64,000 nucleotides of DNA from G025836975 sp040391135 (GTDB lineage: Bacteria; Pseudomonadota; Gammaproteobacteria; Burkholderiales; Burkholderiaceae_B): contig JBEBYL010000001.1 of assembly GCA_040391135.1 (NCBI GenBank), forward strand, positions 62,001 to 126,000. The letters are read 5' to 3'. The position numbers and the translations under genes are program-made. The notes beneath the pieces were generated by a model, which searched no databases, was not told the DNA's origin, and saw only the letters and a list, made by a program, of their open reading frames with translations. Below are positions 41,944 through 50,468 of the stretch, one piece after another; positions within the stretch are counted from its first letter, which is position 1; every line of letters begins with the position of its first letter.

Positions 41944-42945
41944 GGCGGGCTGCAGCCCTGTCTGCTGCTGTATGCGCAGGGCGGCATTGACGGCGGCCGT
42001 GCGCGAGGGGTAGGGGCCTATCTGGACCCGATGAAGGCTGCCGGCCGTCTGGACTTGCGCAGGCCGGCTTTCCACCCCGCCAATCTGGGCATTGAGCTTT
42101 TGTGCCAGGTCCTGGGCGGTATGCTGGGCGGAAAAGGCGCCGAATTGCAGGTAGATCTGCCCGGCCATGGCGACAACGGTCTGTCCTGGCGGATCGGTCG
42201 CAGCCTGCTCCGTGGACGCCAGCGGCAGCGGCTCGTCGCCGCTCATGCCGCCCGCGTCATGCTGCAGCGCCTCGAGCGCATCGGGGGTCGCCGGCCCTGA
42301 GCGGGTAATCAACAGAGGCTGTTCCTGCGGCAGCGGGGGCGGCGCGGCGGGCGGGATGGGCGTGGTGCTGGGCGGCGTGAAGGTATTGTTTCGTATGTCC
42401 TGATTGGTGATGGCCTCGACCACGACCTGTCCGCTGCCTGGCCCTATCAGTCCAAGCTTGGCGGCCGCCACGTAGGAAAGATCGATGATGCGCGAGCTAT
42501 GGAAGGGGCCGCGGTCGTTGATGCGCACGATGACCGACTTGCCCGTGCCGGCCCGCGTGACCCGGGCGTAGCTGGGTATGGGTAGAGTCGGATGAGCGGC
42601 GGACATGGCATACATGTCGTAGGTTTCGCCGTTGGCGGTTTTCTTTCCATGGAATTTCCGCCCGTACCAGGACGCGGTACCCTCTTGCCGGAACGGTTGC
42701 TCGTCGCTGACCGGCGTGTATCGTTTGCCGAACACGACATAAGGCCTGAAATTGGCGGCGGAATGTTTTTCCAGGCGCGGCACGGCATCCGGTATGGCTT
42801 CGATGTTGGCGGGTATGTCGAACCCCGGTCCATCGTCTTTGTAATAGCCGCCGCCGCTTTTTGTACCGCCCGTGCTGGAACAGCCCGCCAGAACGACCAG
42901 GCCCAGACATAGGAAGGCGGCTAGGAAGTGGCGTAATGGGATCAT
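41929..42945 (-). CDS. rlpA: RlpA septal lytic transglycosylase lipoprotein
   Basis: A 338-residue outer-membrane lipoprotein. The lipobox LAGC lies near residue 21, the double-psi beta-barrel spans about 88-180 with GTASWYGRKFHG and the catalytic-type VRINDRGPF, and a C-terminal SPOR domain (about 260-335, YLQFGAFSAQHTAQDL) binds denuded glycans at the septum. Relatives cut peptide-free peptidoglycan. Its start overlaps the rapZ stop by 4 bp. Confidence 0.94.
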   Translation of the reverse strand: MIPLRHFLAAFLCLGLVVLAGCSSTGGTKSGGGYYKDDGPGFDIPANIEAIPDAVPRLEKHSAANFRPYVVFGKRYTPVSDEQPFRQEGTASWYGRKFHGKKTANGETYDMYAMSAAHPTLPIPSYARVTRAGTGKSVIVRINDRGPFHSSRIIDLSYVAAAKLGLIGPGSGQVVVEAITNQDIRNNTFTPPSTTPIPPAAPPPLPQEQPLLITRSGPATPDALEALQHDAGGMSGDEPLPLASTEQAATDPPGQTVVAMAGQIYLQFGAFSAQHTAQDLAQKLNAQIGGVESRPAQVQTAGSLHRVQIGPYPSRTAAVNAALRIQQQTGLQPALAQR

Positions 42946-43814
42946 GGAATGTCGGGCGGCGGCTGATTGCGGTGCCTTATCAGCAAAGGGGAGTGGTCGG
43001 CAAAGCGCAGCGCCAACTGTTCGGTTACATAGACCGAACGATGCTTGCCGCCTGTGCAGCCTATGGCGACGGTCAGGTAATTGCGGGTGTCCTGCATGTA
43101 AAGGGGCAGCCAGCGGCGGATGAAGCCGGCTATGTCCTCAATCATGGTTTCGACGCTGCCGAACTGGGCCAGCCATTTGGCCACGGGTTCGTCGCGTCCG
43201 GTCAGGGGGCGCAGATTGCGGTCGTAATGCGGATTGGGCAGGCAGCGCACATCGAAGACCAGGTCGGCATCGCCCGGCACGCCGCGCTTATAGGCGAAGG
43301 ACTCGAAGGTCAGGACGACGGGTGCCCGGTCGGCCTGAACCAGGTCGCGCACCCAGGCGCGCAGTTGGCCCGGTGTCAGGTCGGAGGTGTCGATGACGTG
43401 TTCCTGCTCGCGCAGAGGCGCCAGCATTTCGCGTTCGGTGTCTATGCATTCCTGCAGCGACGGCGACTTGCCGCCCTTCTGCAGGCGATCGGTAAGAGGA
43501 TGGCGCCGCCGCGATTCGGAATAGCGCTGTTGCAGGGTGTGGTCGTTGGCGTCCAGAAAAATGACCCGGAAGGCCGTACCCATGGCGCGCAGGCTGGTAA
43601 TGACATCGGGAAGCTCGGCCAGCTCGCCTGGGGACCGCACGTCGATGGCGACGGCAACACGCTCGAGCTCGCTTTCGCGGGTGCTGGCGATGAATTCGTG
43701 CAGGAATCGGACGGGAAGATTGTCGACGCAGGTATAGCCCGCATCTTCGAGCAGGCGCAGGGCCACTGATTTCCCCGATCCTGAAATTCCCGTGATAAGA
43801 ACAATCTTGAGCAT
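42942..43814 (-). CDS. rapZ: RNase adapter protein RapZ
   Basis: A 290-residue P-loop protein. Walker A reads ITGISGSGKSVALRLLEDAG, with VDNLP after it, and the C-terminal domain has the conserved HRSVYVTEQLA. In E. coli RapZ guides small RNA GlmZ to RNase E and so controls glucosamine-6-phosphate synthase. It lies downstream of ptsN and hprK. A strong hairpin (43835-43860) sits just upstream of its start codon. Confidence 0.96.
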   Translation of the reverse strand: MLKIVLITGISGSGKSVALRLLEDAGYTCVDNLPVRFLHEFIASTRESELERVAVAIDVRSPGELAELPDVITSLRAMGTAFRVIFLDANDHTLQQRYSESRRRHPLTDRLQKGGKSPSLQECIDTEREMLAPLREQEHVIDTSDLTPGQLRAWVRDLVQADRAPVVLTFESFAYKRGVPGDADLVFDVRCLPNPHYDRNLRPLTGRDEPVAKWLAQFGSVETMIEDIAGFIRRWLPLYMQDTRNYLTVAIGCTGGKHRSVYVTEQLALRFADHSPLLIRHRNQPPPDIP

Positions 43815-43834
43815 GACGAAGGGGTTCCGCTTGG

Positions 43835-43860
43835 CAATCGAGCGCGATAGCGTTCGATTG
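43835..43860 (-). other. Stable hairpin in the leader of rapZ
   Basis: CAATCGAGCGC (43835-43845) pairs with GCGTTCGATTG (43850-43860) around a GATA loop; ten of eleven pairs are canonical and one is a mismatch or G-U pair depending on strand. It lies between the hprK stop (43908) and the rapZ start (43814) and has no T-tract, so it is more likely a leader structure or processing site than a terminator. Confidence 0.5.
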
Positions 43861-43907
43861 GATACTAAAGGATGGCCGCGAGTCGTTGCGTGCTTTGCTG
43901 TTTGCCG

Positions 43908-44837
43908 CTATTCCTGGCGGCTGCTTTCCATGATGGCGATGGCTTGCCGTTCAATGAATTCACCCATGGTGTCTATGCCGCGCAAGGTCAGTATCGTATT
44001 GCGCACGGCGGCCTCGACCAGTACGGCCAGGTTGCGGCCGGCCGCCACTTGCAGCATGACGCGGCGTATGGGTATGCCAAGGATATCTTCGGTCTGGTCC
44101 TGGACCGGCAGGCGCTCGAAGGCATCGGGCGTCGAGCGGATAAGCTGCACGACAAGCTTCAGCTTCATCTTCCGGCGGACCGAGGTTTCTCCGAAAATGG
44201 TGCGGATGTCGAGCAATCCAAGTCCACGCACCTCAAGCAGGTTCTGCAGCAGGGACGGGCACTGGCCTTCAATCATGTTGGGCGCCGTGCGCGAAAGCTC
44301 GACCGCATCGTCGGCCACCAGTCCATGCCCGCGGGAGATCAGTTCCAGCGCCAATTCGCTTTTACCCAGGCCGGATTCCCCGGTGATCAGGACGCCCAGA
44401 CCGAGTACGTCCATGAATACGCCGTGCGCCGTCGTCTTGGGCGCCAGCCTTTTACCCAGGTAAATGCGCAGCAGATCGATAAGCTGGGCGGCATCGATGG
44501 CGGTGGATAGCAGCGGGATCTGCTGCTGATCGCAGAAGTTGCTGAGGTCCTCGGGGGCGGGCATGCCGTCGGCCAGCAGGATGGCGGGAACACCGCCCGC
44601 CACCAGGTCTTCCAGGTGGTGCAGGCGCCGCTTGACATCGAAACGCGTGTAATAGGAAAGTTCTTCCGCGCCGAATACCTGTATTCGGGAGGGATGGATC
44701 AGGTTCAGGTGGCCGACCAGGTCGGCGCCCGACATGCCCAGGTCAGGTATGAGCCGGTGGGCCGCGCCCAGGCCGGCGATCCAGGTAAAGGGAATCTTGT
44801 CTGCGTTGTCACTGACGAGTTCTTGGATGGTGAGCAT
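43908..44837 (-). CDS. hprK: HPr kinase/phosphorylase
   Basis: This 309-residue enzyme phosphorylates and dephosphorylates Ser46 of HPr. The Walker A loop is GVLITGESGLGKSELALELI and the family signature around LEVRGLGLLDIRTIFGETSV is intact, followed by the C-terminal helix. In proteobacteria HprK acts in the nitrogen-type phosphotransferase network rather than in sugar uptake, which fits the neighbouring ptsN gene, 11 bp upstream. Confidence 0.96.
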   Translation of the reverse strand: MLTIQELVSDNADKIPFTWIAGLGAAHRLIPDLGMSGADLVGHLNLIHPSRIQVFGAEELSYYTRFDVKRRLHHLEDLVAGGVPAILLADGMPAPEDLSNFCDQQQIPLLSTAIDAAQLIDLLRIYLGKRLAPKTTAHGVFMDVLGLGVLITGESGLGKSELALELISRGHGLVADDAVELSRTAPNMIEGQCPSLLQNLLEVRGLGLLDIRTIFGETSVRRKMKLKLVVQLIRSTPDAFERLPVQDQTEDILGIPIRRVMLQVAAGRNLAVLVEAAVRNTILTLRGIDTMGEFIERQAIAIMESSRQE

Positions 44838-44848
44838 GGCGGGGGGCC

Positions 44849-45304
44849 TTAGGCCGGCGTGCTGGTCAGAAGCTGGTGAATGGCGGCGGGGTCCGTTTCG
44901 GTGGCCAGCGCCTGGCGCAAGCTTGCATCGGACATGAGGCGCGCGATTTCAGCCAGGAGATCCAGGTGCAGTTGGGTGGCCGTTTCGGGCACCAGCAGGA
45001 TCAGCAGCAGATTGGCCATGCGGCCGTCGGTGGTGTCGAAGCGCACCGGGTCGGCCAGGCGGATGAAGGCGGCGCAGGGTTCTTTCAGGTCTTTGATGCG
45101 GCCGTGGGGCACCGCCACATGATGGCCCAGCGCGGTGGAACCCAGCCGTTCGCGGGCAATCAGGCTATGAAATACGGCTGTGCGGGCGATGCCGTGATGG
45201 TTCTCGAAGAGCAGGCCGGCTTGTTCGAATGCCCGTTTTTTGCTTGTAACAGCTAGATCGAGCACAACATTTGAAAGCGGCAAGATACGCGACAATAAAT
45301 TCAT
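44849..45304 (-). CDS. ptsN: Nitrogen-regulatory PTS protein EIIA-Ntr
   Basis: A 151-residue EIIA domain with the phosphoryl-accepting His in HHVAVPHGRIKDLK (active motif PHGR). It receives phosphate through EI-Ntr and NPr and regulates potassium transport and other functions. The start MNLLSRILP (45304) is preferred to an upstream MAI. It is followed at once by hprK, and hpf lies 158 bp upstream on the same strand. Confidence 0.94.
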   Translation of the reverse strand: MNLLSRILPLSNVVLDLAVTSKKRAFEQAGLLFENHHGIARTAVFHSLIARERLGSTALGHHVAVPHGRIKDLKEPCAAFIRLADPVRFDTTDGRMANLLLILLVPETATQLHLDLLAEIARLMSDASLRQALATETDPAAIHQLLTSTPA

Positions 45305-45462
45305 AATGGCCATTATATGGGCTTTGCTGCGTTCTTATAAAAGTAGCATAACTAAGGCCCCAATCACACAGGGCGATTGAGGCCGGATGCCAGCTTGTTC
45401 GGCGCGCGTTCAGTGCAGGCGGCTAGTGCCTGCCGGAGCGGAAGCAAAACTGGGAGTGAGTG

Positions 45463-45792
45463 TTATTCGACGGCGCTTGCTTCTTGCCGCTTAACAGGCT
45501 CGTGGGCGTGGTTTTGAACCTTGGTTTTGTACTTGATGACCTGGCGGTCGATTTTGTCGGCCAGCAGATCGATGGCTGCGTAGAGATTCTCGTCGATGGC
45601 TGCGCAGTGTATGTCTTTGCCGCGTAGCCGCATGGTGACCTCGGCGGTGTGTTTCAGACGCTCTATTGAGAGTATGACCTGTGTGTCTATGACATTGTCA
45701 AAATGTCGCGCTACCCGCGCCATTTTGTTCATTACATATTCCCTGATGGCGGGAGTTACTTCCAGGTGACGACCACTGATGCTCAGGTTCAT
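45463..45792 (-). CDS. hpf: Short ribosome hibernation promoting factor HPF
   Basis: A 109-residue protein starting MNLSISGRHLEVTPAIREYV, the canonical short-form HPF/YfiA fold (beta-alpha-beta-beta-beta-alpha). The short form forms 100S ribosome dimers only with RMF. The start at 45792 is fixed by AAGGAG (45801-45806) eight bases upstream. It normally follows rpoN in E. coli; here no rpoN gene lies between it and lptB. Confidence 0.94.
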   Translation of the reverse strand: MNLSISGRHLEVTPAIREYVMNKMARVARHFDNVIDTQVILSIERLKHTAEVTMRLRGKDIHCAAIDENLYAAIDLLADKIDRQVIKYKTKVQNHAHEPVKRQEASAVE

Positions 45793-45891
45793 ATTGAGCT
45801 CTCCTTGCAAAGAAAACAGGGTTGCGCCGCAGCGCGGTTGGGGGATGGGAATTTCTCCTTGTAATGTGTTGGCAATGATTTCAGTGTATAG

Positions 45892-45919
45892 ATTATGCAA
45901 AGTAAATCAAGTGCGCCAA
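45892..45919 (-). promoter_or_regulatory. Possible sigma-70 promoter for hpf
   Basis: On the minus strand TTGGCG (45914-45919) and CATAAT (45892-45897) are separated by 16 bp, about 100 bp before the hpf start. The spacing and AT-rich surroundings fit a housekeeping promoter downstream of the lpt terminator. This is a pattern match only. Confidence 0.35.
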
Positions 45920-45991
45920 GTCAAATAAGATGGGAATTCAAGGCCGCTCCCAGGGGGATTCCAAGATTCAAAAAACGGAAACAGAATGCGG

Positions 45992-46017
45992 AAACGCCCT
46001 GGCGGGGCAGGGCGTTT
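45992..46017 (-). terminator. Intrinsic terminator of the lpt operon, after lptB
   Basis: AAACGCCCTG (45992-46001) and CAGGGCGTTT (46008-46017) form a perfect 10-bp stem with a 6-nt loop, 40 bp after the lptB stop codon. Read on the minus strand it is followed by a pyrimidine-rich stretch with a run of T residues further down. It separates the kdsD-kdsC-lptCAB transcript from hpf. Confidence 0.6.
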
Positions 46018-46057
46018 TCATATGGTGGAACAGAGAGGCGGAAACCGGATTGTCCGG

Positions 46058-46852
46058 CTACATCCGGAAGTTCTTGCCCAGATAGACCTTGCGCACGGCT
46101 TCGTTGTCGATGATCTCGCTGGGGTGCCCGTTGGTCAGCACCTTGCCTTCGCTGATGATGTAGGCGCGGTCGCATATGCCCAGGGTTTCGCGCACGTTGT
46201 GATCGGTGATGAGCACGCCGATATTGCGGCTTTTCAGGAAATGCACGATGCGCTGGATCTCGATGACCGCAATGGGGTCCACACCGGCGAAGGGTTCGTC
46301 CAGCAGAATGAAGCGCGGATGCGTGGCCAGGGCGCGTGCGATTTCCACGCGCCGGCGTTCACCGCCCGACAAGGATATGGCTGTGTTGCGCCGGATATGG
46401 CCGATCTGCAATTCGTCGATCAGCGATTCCAGGTTTTCGCCGATTTGCGACGATGACAAGGGGGCGCCGCTTTCATCCAGCTGCAGCTCCAGCACGGCGC
46501 GTATGTTTTCCTCGACGGTCAGGCGCCGGAATACCGAGGCATCCTGCGGCAGGTAGGACAGTCCCAGCCGCGCCCTTTTATGCATGGGCATGCTGGTGAT
46601 GGGCGTGTCGTCGATCTCGATGCGGCCCGCGTCGGTGGGAACAATGCCCACGATCATGTAGAAGCTGGTCGTCTTGCCCGCGCCGTTGGGGCCGAGCAAG
46701 CCGACGACCTCGCCGCTGTCGACCGAGAGCGAGACATCTTGCACTACCGTGCGCTTGCCATAGGTCTTGCGCAAGCCGGTGGCATGCAGGCTGCCGTGGG
46801 AAGAGCTGGGAGAGCGCGCCCCGCCCGCTTTCGACTTTTGGGATGGAAACAT
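46058..46852 (-). CDS. lptB: LPS export ABC transporter ATP-binding protein LptB
   Basis: A 264-residue ATPase that powers LptFG-driven LPS extraction. Walker A is GPNGAGKTTSFYMIVG, the signature LSGGERRRVEIARAL, Walker B FILLDEPFAGVDP, and the switch His lies in ITDHNVRETL. The first 20 residues are a Ser/Lys-rich extension not usual in LptB. It is the last gene of the lptC-lptA-lptB series; the gap to lptA is 54 bp. Confidence 0.96.
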   Translation of the reverse strand: MFPSQKSKAGGARSPSSSHGSLHATGLRKTYGKRTVVQDVSLSVDSGEVVGLLGPNGAGKTTSFYMIVGIVPTDAGRIEIDDTPITSMPMHKRARLGLSYLPQDASVFRRLTVEENIRAVLELQLDESGAPLSSSQIGENLESLIDELQIGHIRRNTAISLSGGERRRVEIARALATHPRFILLDEPFAGVDPIAVIEIQRIVHFLKSRNIGVLITDHNVRETLGICDRAYIISEGKVLTNGHPSEIIDNEAVRKVYLGKNFRM

Positions 46853-46906
46853 AAATCGGTGCTTTCAAATAAACAAAGGCGCTGCGTTATGGGCGTCGGG
46901 ACGGCA

Positions 46907-47509
46907 TTACCGGGAACTTGCCGATTTCTTTCGGCATTCGGCCGCCGCCGCATCGGCCTTGGCGCGCGGCTGGGCCAGCGAACGCACCCGCCCGCCGTTG
47001 GCCGCCGAATTGGGGCCGCCATACGCTTCGTAGGTATCGGTTTTCTGTTTGTAGATGACCCGTTCGCCCTTGATGTTGTCGAAGGGCTTGCCGCAGACAT
47101 AACGGGTAATGACGGCCTGGCCTATCATTTCCAGCTCTTCCTTCTTGCCGTCGTATTCGCTGCGCAATCCCTGGGCTTCGATGACCTCGAACTTCTCGGG
47201 GTTTTCCTGGCGGATGTGCACCAGCTTGCCCGCATTCACGGTGGCGGTTCCGTATTGGAAGCCCTCGGCATCTTCGCGCATGACCAGCTTGTCGGAATGC
47301 AGCGTCATCAGCCCCCGGGTCATGATGACATTGCCGGTGAAAATGCTTTCCTTTTTGACGTCGTCATAGTTGAGCGTGTCGGACAGGATCAGCGTGTCGG
47401 GTTCTTCGGCCGGCTTGCCGCCGGGTTGGGCCTGAACCAGGCCGGCCATGCAAATGAGCGCCAGGGCGGACAGCCAGGCGGAAAAGCGGGGAAGGCGTAA
47501 TGGATTCAT
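46907..47509 (-). CDS. lptA: LPS transport periplasmic protein LptA
   Basis: This encodes 200 residues with a Sec signal peptide (LSALALICMAGLVQAQ) and an OstA beta-jellyroll domain that bridges LptC and LptD. Segments NYDDVKKESIFTGNVIMTRG and AEGFQYGTATVNAGK are characteristic. The C-terminal 35 residues (ANGGRVRSLAQPRAKADAAA) are an Ala/Arg-rich tail. The start overlaps the lptC stop by 4 bp. Confidence 0.92.
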   Translation of the reverse strand: MNPLRLPRFSAWLSALALICMAGLVQAQPGGKPAEEPDTLILSDTLNYDDVKKESIFTGNVIMTRGLMTLHSDKLVMREDAEGFQYGTATVNAGKLVHIRQENPEKFEVIEAQGLRSEYDGKKEELEMIGQAVITRYVCGKPFDNIKGERVIYKQKTDTYEAYGGPNSAANGGRVRSLAQPRAKADAAAAECRKKSASSR

Positions 47510-48129
47510 GGTTTTTTTTCTGTCGTGCCGGAATTGGTGGATCGGCTGGGCCGGGATTCTTCGCCGGATATCTTGACGTCGGTGGCTGAAAAAACCTGCA
47601 ATTGCCGCGTATTGTTATCGTAACGCATACCCTTGCCGTTCATGGTGGATTTGCCTTGGACCACCAGGGCCGGCAAGTCGGTAAAAACGATATCCCGGTC
47701 GGGCAGAATGGTAAGTTGCTGGCTTTTCACATCAAGGGCGGAGTTGTCCTGGTCCGGTAGCCGGTGCACATGGGCATTGCCCTTCATGACGATGCGCTCG
47801 CCGCCCTGGTCCATGATGGCCGTGTTGGAGGTTCCTATGGTAATCGGAGAACCGGGCTGCTGGCCAATGGCCTTGGCCTTGGTGATTTCGTAGGAATCGT
47901 CGTCCGGATAATGTTGCATGTAGTCGCCTTCCAGGCGATTGATGGCCACGCCCTCGGGGTCCGTGCGCACCATGACGAAGTCGGACGACCACGAATCGGG
48001 TTCATGGGTAATGCGGCGGGGAGGATCGATGGGGATGGCGCGCTGAGCATAATCGGCCGCCCACCAGGTTCCGATGACCAGGGTCAGCAGCAACAGGATG
48101 GCAATCAGGGCGGGCGCGCGTTCTTTCAT
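47506..48129 (-). CDS. lptC: LPS export protein LptC
   Basis: A 207-residue bitopic inner-membrane protein: one N-terminal helix (ALIAILLLLTLVIGTWWAA) and a periplasmic OstA-like domain (WSSDFVMVRTDPEGVAINRL and later strands). It receives LPS from LptBFG and passes it to LptA. The gene lies 4 bp after kdsC and overlaps lptA, so the three Kdo/LPS genes are in one transcript. Confidence 0.92.
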   Translation of the reverse strand: MKERAPALIAILLLLTLVIGTWWAADYAQRAIPIDPPRRITHEPDSWSSDFVMVRTDPEGVAINRLEGDYMQHYPDDDSYEITKAKAIGQQPGSPITIGTSNTAIMDQGGERIVMKGNAHVHRLPDQDNSALDVKSQQLTILPDRDIVFTDLPALVVQGKSTMNGKGMRYDNNTRQLQVFSATDVKISGEESRPSRSTNSGTTEKKP

Positions 48130-48133
48130 GGGC

Positions 48134-48733
48134 TTACTGGATGGCGCCGCTCATGCGCATGGCGGCGGGATTGAAAAAAGCGCCCAGCTTGCCTTGAGCA
48201 GCCAGGATGACGTCGCAGCATTCGCGCACGGCGCCCGACCCGCCGGGCAGGGACGATACCCAATGAGCCACCTGCGATACATAGGCCGGCGCATTAGGCA
48301 CGCTGGCCGCGAAACCGACGCGCTGCAGGGCGGCCAGGTCGATGATGTCGTCGCCCATATAGCCCACTTCCGACAGCGCGTACCCGTGTTCCTGGGCCAG
48401 CGCGGCAATTGCCTGGGCCTTGTCGCGCACCCCTTGGTGCACAAGGGCGATGCCCAGCTCGGCGGCGCGGCGCGCCACGATGGGCCCTTCGCGCCCGGTG
48501 ACCAGGGCGACGGCGACGCCGCTTTCCTTCATCAGGCGCAAGCCATGCCCGTCCAGCGCATTGAAACCCTTGACCATTTCACCGTGCTCTCCGTACCAAA
48601 GGCGTCCGTCGGTCAATACGCCGTCCACGTCGAAGGCCATCAAACGCACTTGACGTGCGCGTTCGAGCACGGCGGGGGATATCCTGGCCAGGATCAGCGC
48701 TTCGGCGGGGTGGGATACGTGGGGCAGGTTCAT
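48134..48733 (-). CDS. kdsC: 3-deoxy-D-manno-octulosonate 8-phosphate phosphatase KdsC
   Basis: A 199-residue HAD phosphatase that makes free Kdo. Motif I is AFDVDGVLTDGRLWY, motif II LVTGREGPIVARRA and motif III/IV GYMGDDIIDLAAL. Members of this class have no cap domain and form tetramers. The start at 48733 gives MNLPHVSHPA; a longer reading would run far into kdsD and is rejected. It lies 2 bp after kdsD. Confidence 0.94.
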   Translation of the reverse strand: MNLPHVSHPAEALILARISPAVLERARQVRLMAFDVDGVLTDGRLWYGEHGEMVKGFNALDGHGLRLMKESGVAVALVTGREGPIVARRAAELGIALVHQGVRDKAQAIAALAQEHGYALSEVGYMGDDIIDLAALQRVGFAASVPNAPAYVSQVAHWVSSLPGGSGAVRECCDVILAAQGKLGAFFNPAAMRMSGAIQ

Positions 48734-48735
48734 GG

Positions 48736-49725
48736 TCAGATTACCTTGGCGGCAAGCAAGTCGTGCATATGCAAAGCGCCTAATAATAGCCCGGTATCGT
48801 CGACGACCAGCATTTGGTTCAGCCGGCCGGCGTCCATCAAGGTGGCCGCCTCGATCGCCAGCGCGCCGGGCGCGACGGTCTTGGGATTGCGGCTCATGCC
48901 GTCGGCGACGGTCAGCGGACGGATATCGCCGTGCCGGGCGATCAGCCGCCGCAGGTCGCCGTCCGTGAAGATGCCCACGGGTAGCCGCTGTTCGTCGATC
49001 ACGATGGTCATGCCCATGCCTTTCTTGGACATCTCGACCAAGGCGTCGGGTACAGGGGTGCCGATACTGACAATAGGAAGCGCGTCGCCCTGGCGCATGA
49101 CATCGCGCACGAAGGTCAGCAGCCTTCGGCCCAGAGCGCCGCCCGGATGCGAGCGGGCGAAATCTTCGCGGCTGAACCCGCGGGCCTCCAGGCAAGCGAC
49201 GGCAAGGGCATCGCCCAGCACCAGCGCGGCGGTGGTGCTGGCTGTGGGGGCCAGGTTCAGCGGGCAGGCTTCCTGGGCAACGTGTGCATCCAGGTGAAGG
49301 TCGGCATTGCGGGCCAGCTCTGACTGGGGATTGCCGGTAATGGAAATCAATCGTGCGCCCATGCGCTTTACGACCGACAGTATCGTCAAAAGCTCATGCG
49401 CCGCGCCGGAGTAGGAAATAGCCAGCACGATGTCCTGCCGCGTCAGCATGCCCAGGTCCCCGTGTATGGCCTCGGCGCCATGCATGAAGAATGCGGGCGT
49501 GCCGGTGGAGGCCAGCGTCGCGGCTATTTTCTTGGCGATGTGTCCAGACTTGCCTATGCCGGTAACGACAATGCGTCCCGGGCAGCCAAGCATCATGGCC
49601 ACCGCCTGTTCGAAGGTGTCGTCCAGGCGGGCGTCCAGGGCTTGCAACGCGGCAATTTCGGTGGCGAAGCTGCGGTGGGCGGAAGCCAGCATGGCACCCC
49701 GCTCGGGAAGAAATGGTTTATCCAT
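48736..49725 (-). CDS. kdsD: D-arabinose 5-phosphate isomerase KdsD
   Basis: A 329-residue enzyme that makes arabinose 5-phosphate for Kdo synthesis. The N-terminal SIS domain has VVTGIGKSGHIAKKIAATLA and the loop AISYSGAAHELL; two CBS domains fill the C-terminal part (about 205-329). It is the first gene of the kdsD-kdsC-lptC-lptA-lptB cluster and is divergent from apt. Confidence 0.95.
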   Translation of the reverse strand: MDKPFLPERGAMLASAHRSFATEIAALQALDARLDDTFEQAVAMMLGCPGRIVVTGIGKSGHIAKKIAATLASTGTPAFFMHGAEAIHGDLGMLTRQDIVLAISYSGAAHELLTILSVVKRMGARLISITGNPQSELARNADLHLDAHVAQEACPLNLAPTASTTAALVLGDALAVACLEARGFSREDFARSHPGGALGRRLLTFVRDVMRQGDALPIVSIGTPVPDALVEMSKKGMGMTIVIDEQRLPVGIFTDGDLRRLIARHGDIRPLTVADGMSRNPKTVAPGALAIEAATLMDAGRLNQMLVVDDTGLLLGALHMHDLLAAKVI

Positions 49726-49900
49726 TTGGCGATTTTAAACGTACAAATGCCGCTTGCCGCGCGTGGCCGCGCAAAGACCCGGGGCGGCGAGGCCGGACGG
49801 CGGTGGGAATTCAGTTGTAACGGCCGCAATCCTGTAAACTTCGCGTACCGCTGGCAGCGTATAGTTGTTTCTGAAATTCCTTAGTCTTTTGGCGATTTAA

Positions 49901-50452
49901 ATGCATATTGATCCCGCCGTCTATGTTCGTAGCGCAATACGCAGCGTTCCGGACTGGCCCAAGCCCGGCATAACGTTTCGCGATATTACCCCGGTATTGC
50001 AAGACCCGCGCTCTTTCCGGGTGCTGATAGACCTCTTTGTTTATCGCTATATGCGGCAGCGCCTGGACCTGGTGGCCGGCGTGGATGCGCGCGGATTCAT
50101 ACTGGGATCCGTGCTTGCCTACGAATTGAACCTGGGATTCGTGCCAGTGCGCAAAAAGGGCAAGCTGCCCTTCCAGACGGTAGCCGAAGAATATTCGCTG
50201 GAATACGGCAACGCCTCGGTCGAGATGCACACCGATTCGGTCCGTCCGGGCCAGCGTGTGCTGCTTATCGACGACCTGATCGCCACGGGCGGAACCATGG
50301 TGGCCGCATCCAAGCTGCTGCAGCGTCTGGGCGCCAATGTAATCGAGGCCGCGGCGATCATCGACCTGCCCTATCTGGGCGGCTCCCAGGCCGTGAAGGA
50401 CACGGGCCTGGATATCTACACCGTGTGCAGCTTCGACGAGGGCGCGCCCTGA
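49901..50452 (+). CDS. apt: Adenine phosphoribosyltransferase
   Basis: A 183-residue purine-salvage enzyme that makes AMP from adenine and PRPP. It begins near the family motif SVPDWPKPGITFRDITPVL and has GVDARGFILGSVLAYEL, KKGKLPFQT and the PRPP-binding loop LIDDLIATGGTM. It is divergent from kdsD and convergent with a long dehydrogenase gene. Confidence 0.96.
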   Translation: MHIDPAVYVRSAIRSVPDWPKPGITFRDITPVLQDPRSFRVLIDLFVYRYMRQRLDLVAGVDARGFILGSVLAYELNLGFVPVRKKGKLPFQTVAEEYSLEYGNASVEMHTDSVRPGQRVLLIDDLIATGGTMVAASKLLQRLGANVIEAAAIIDLPYLGGSQAVKDTGLDIYTVCSFDEGAP

Positions 50453-50468
50453 CGCGCCCGCCGGGTGC

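Noticed and set aside
45415..45433. GCAGGC/GCCTGC hairpin between hpf and ptsN as a terminator.
   Set aside because: The stem has only six pairs and there is no T-tract on the minus strand after it.
45892..45925. Sigma-54 promoter (TGG...TTGC) upstream of hpf.
   Set aside because: The GG and GC elements are 18 bases apart, far from the 10-base spacing required for sigma-54 promoters.
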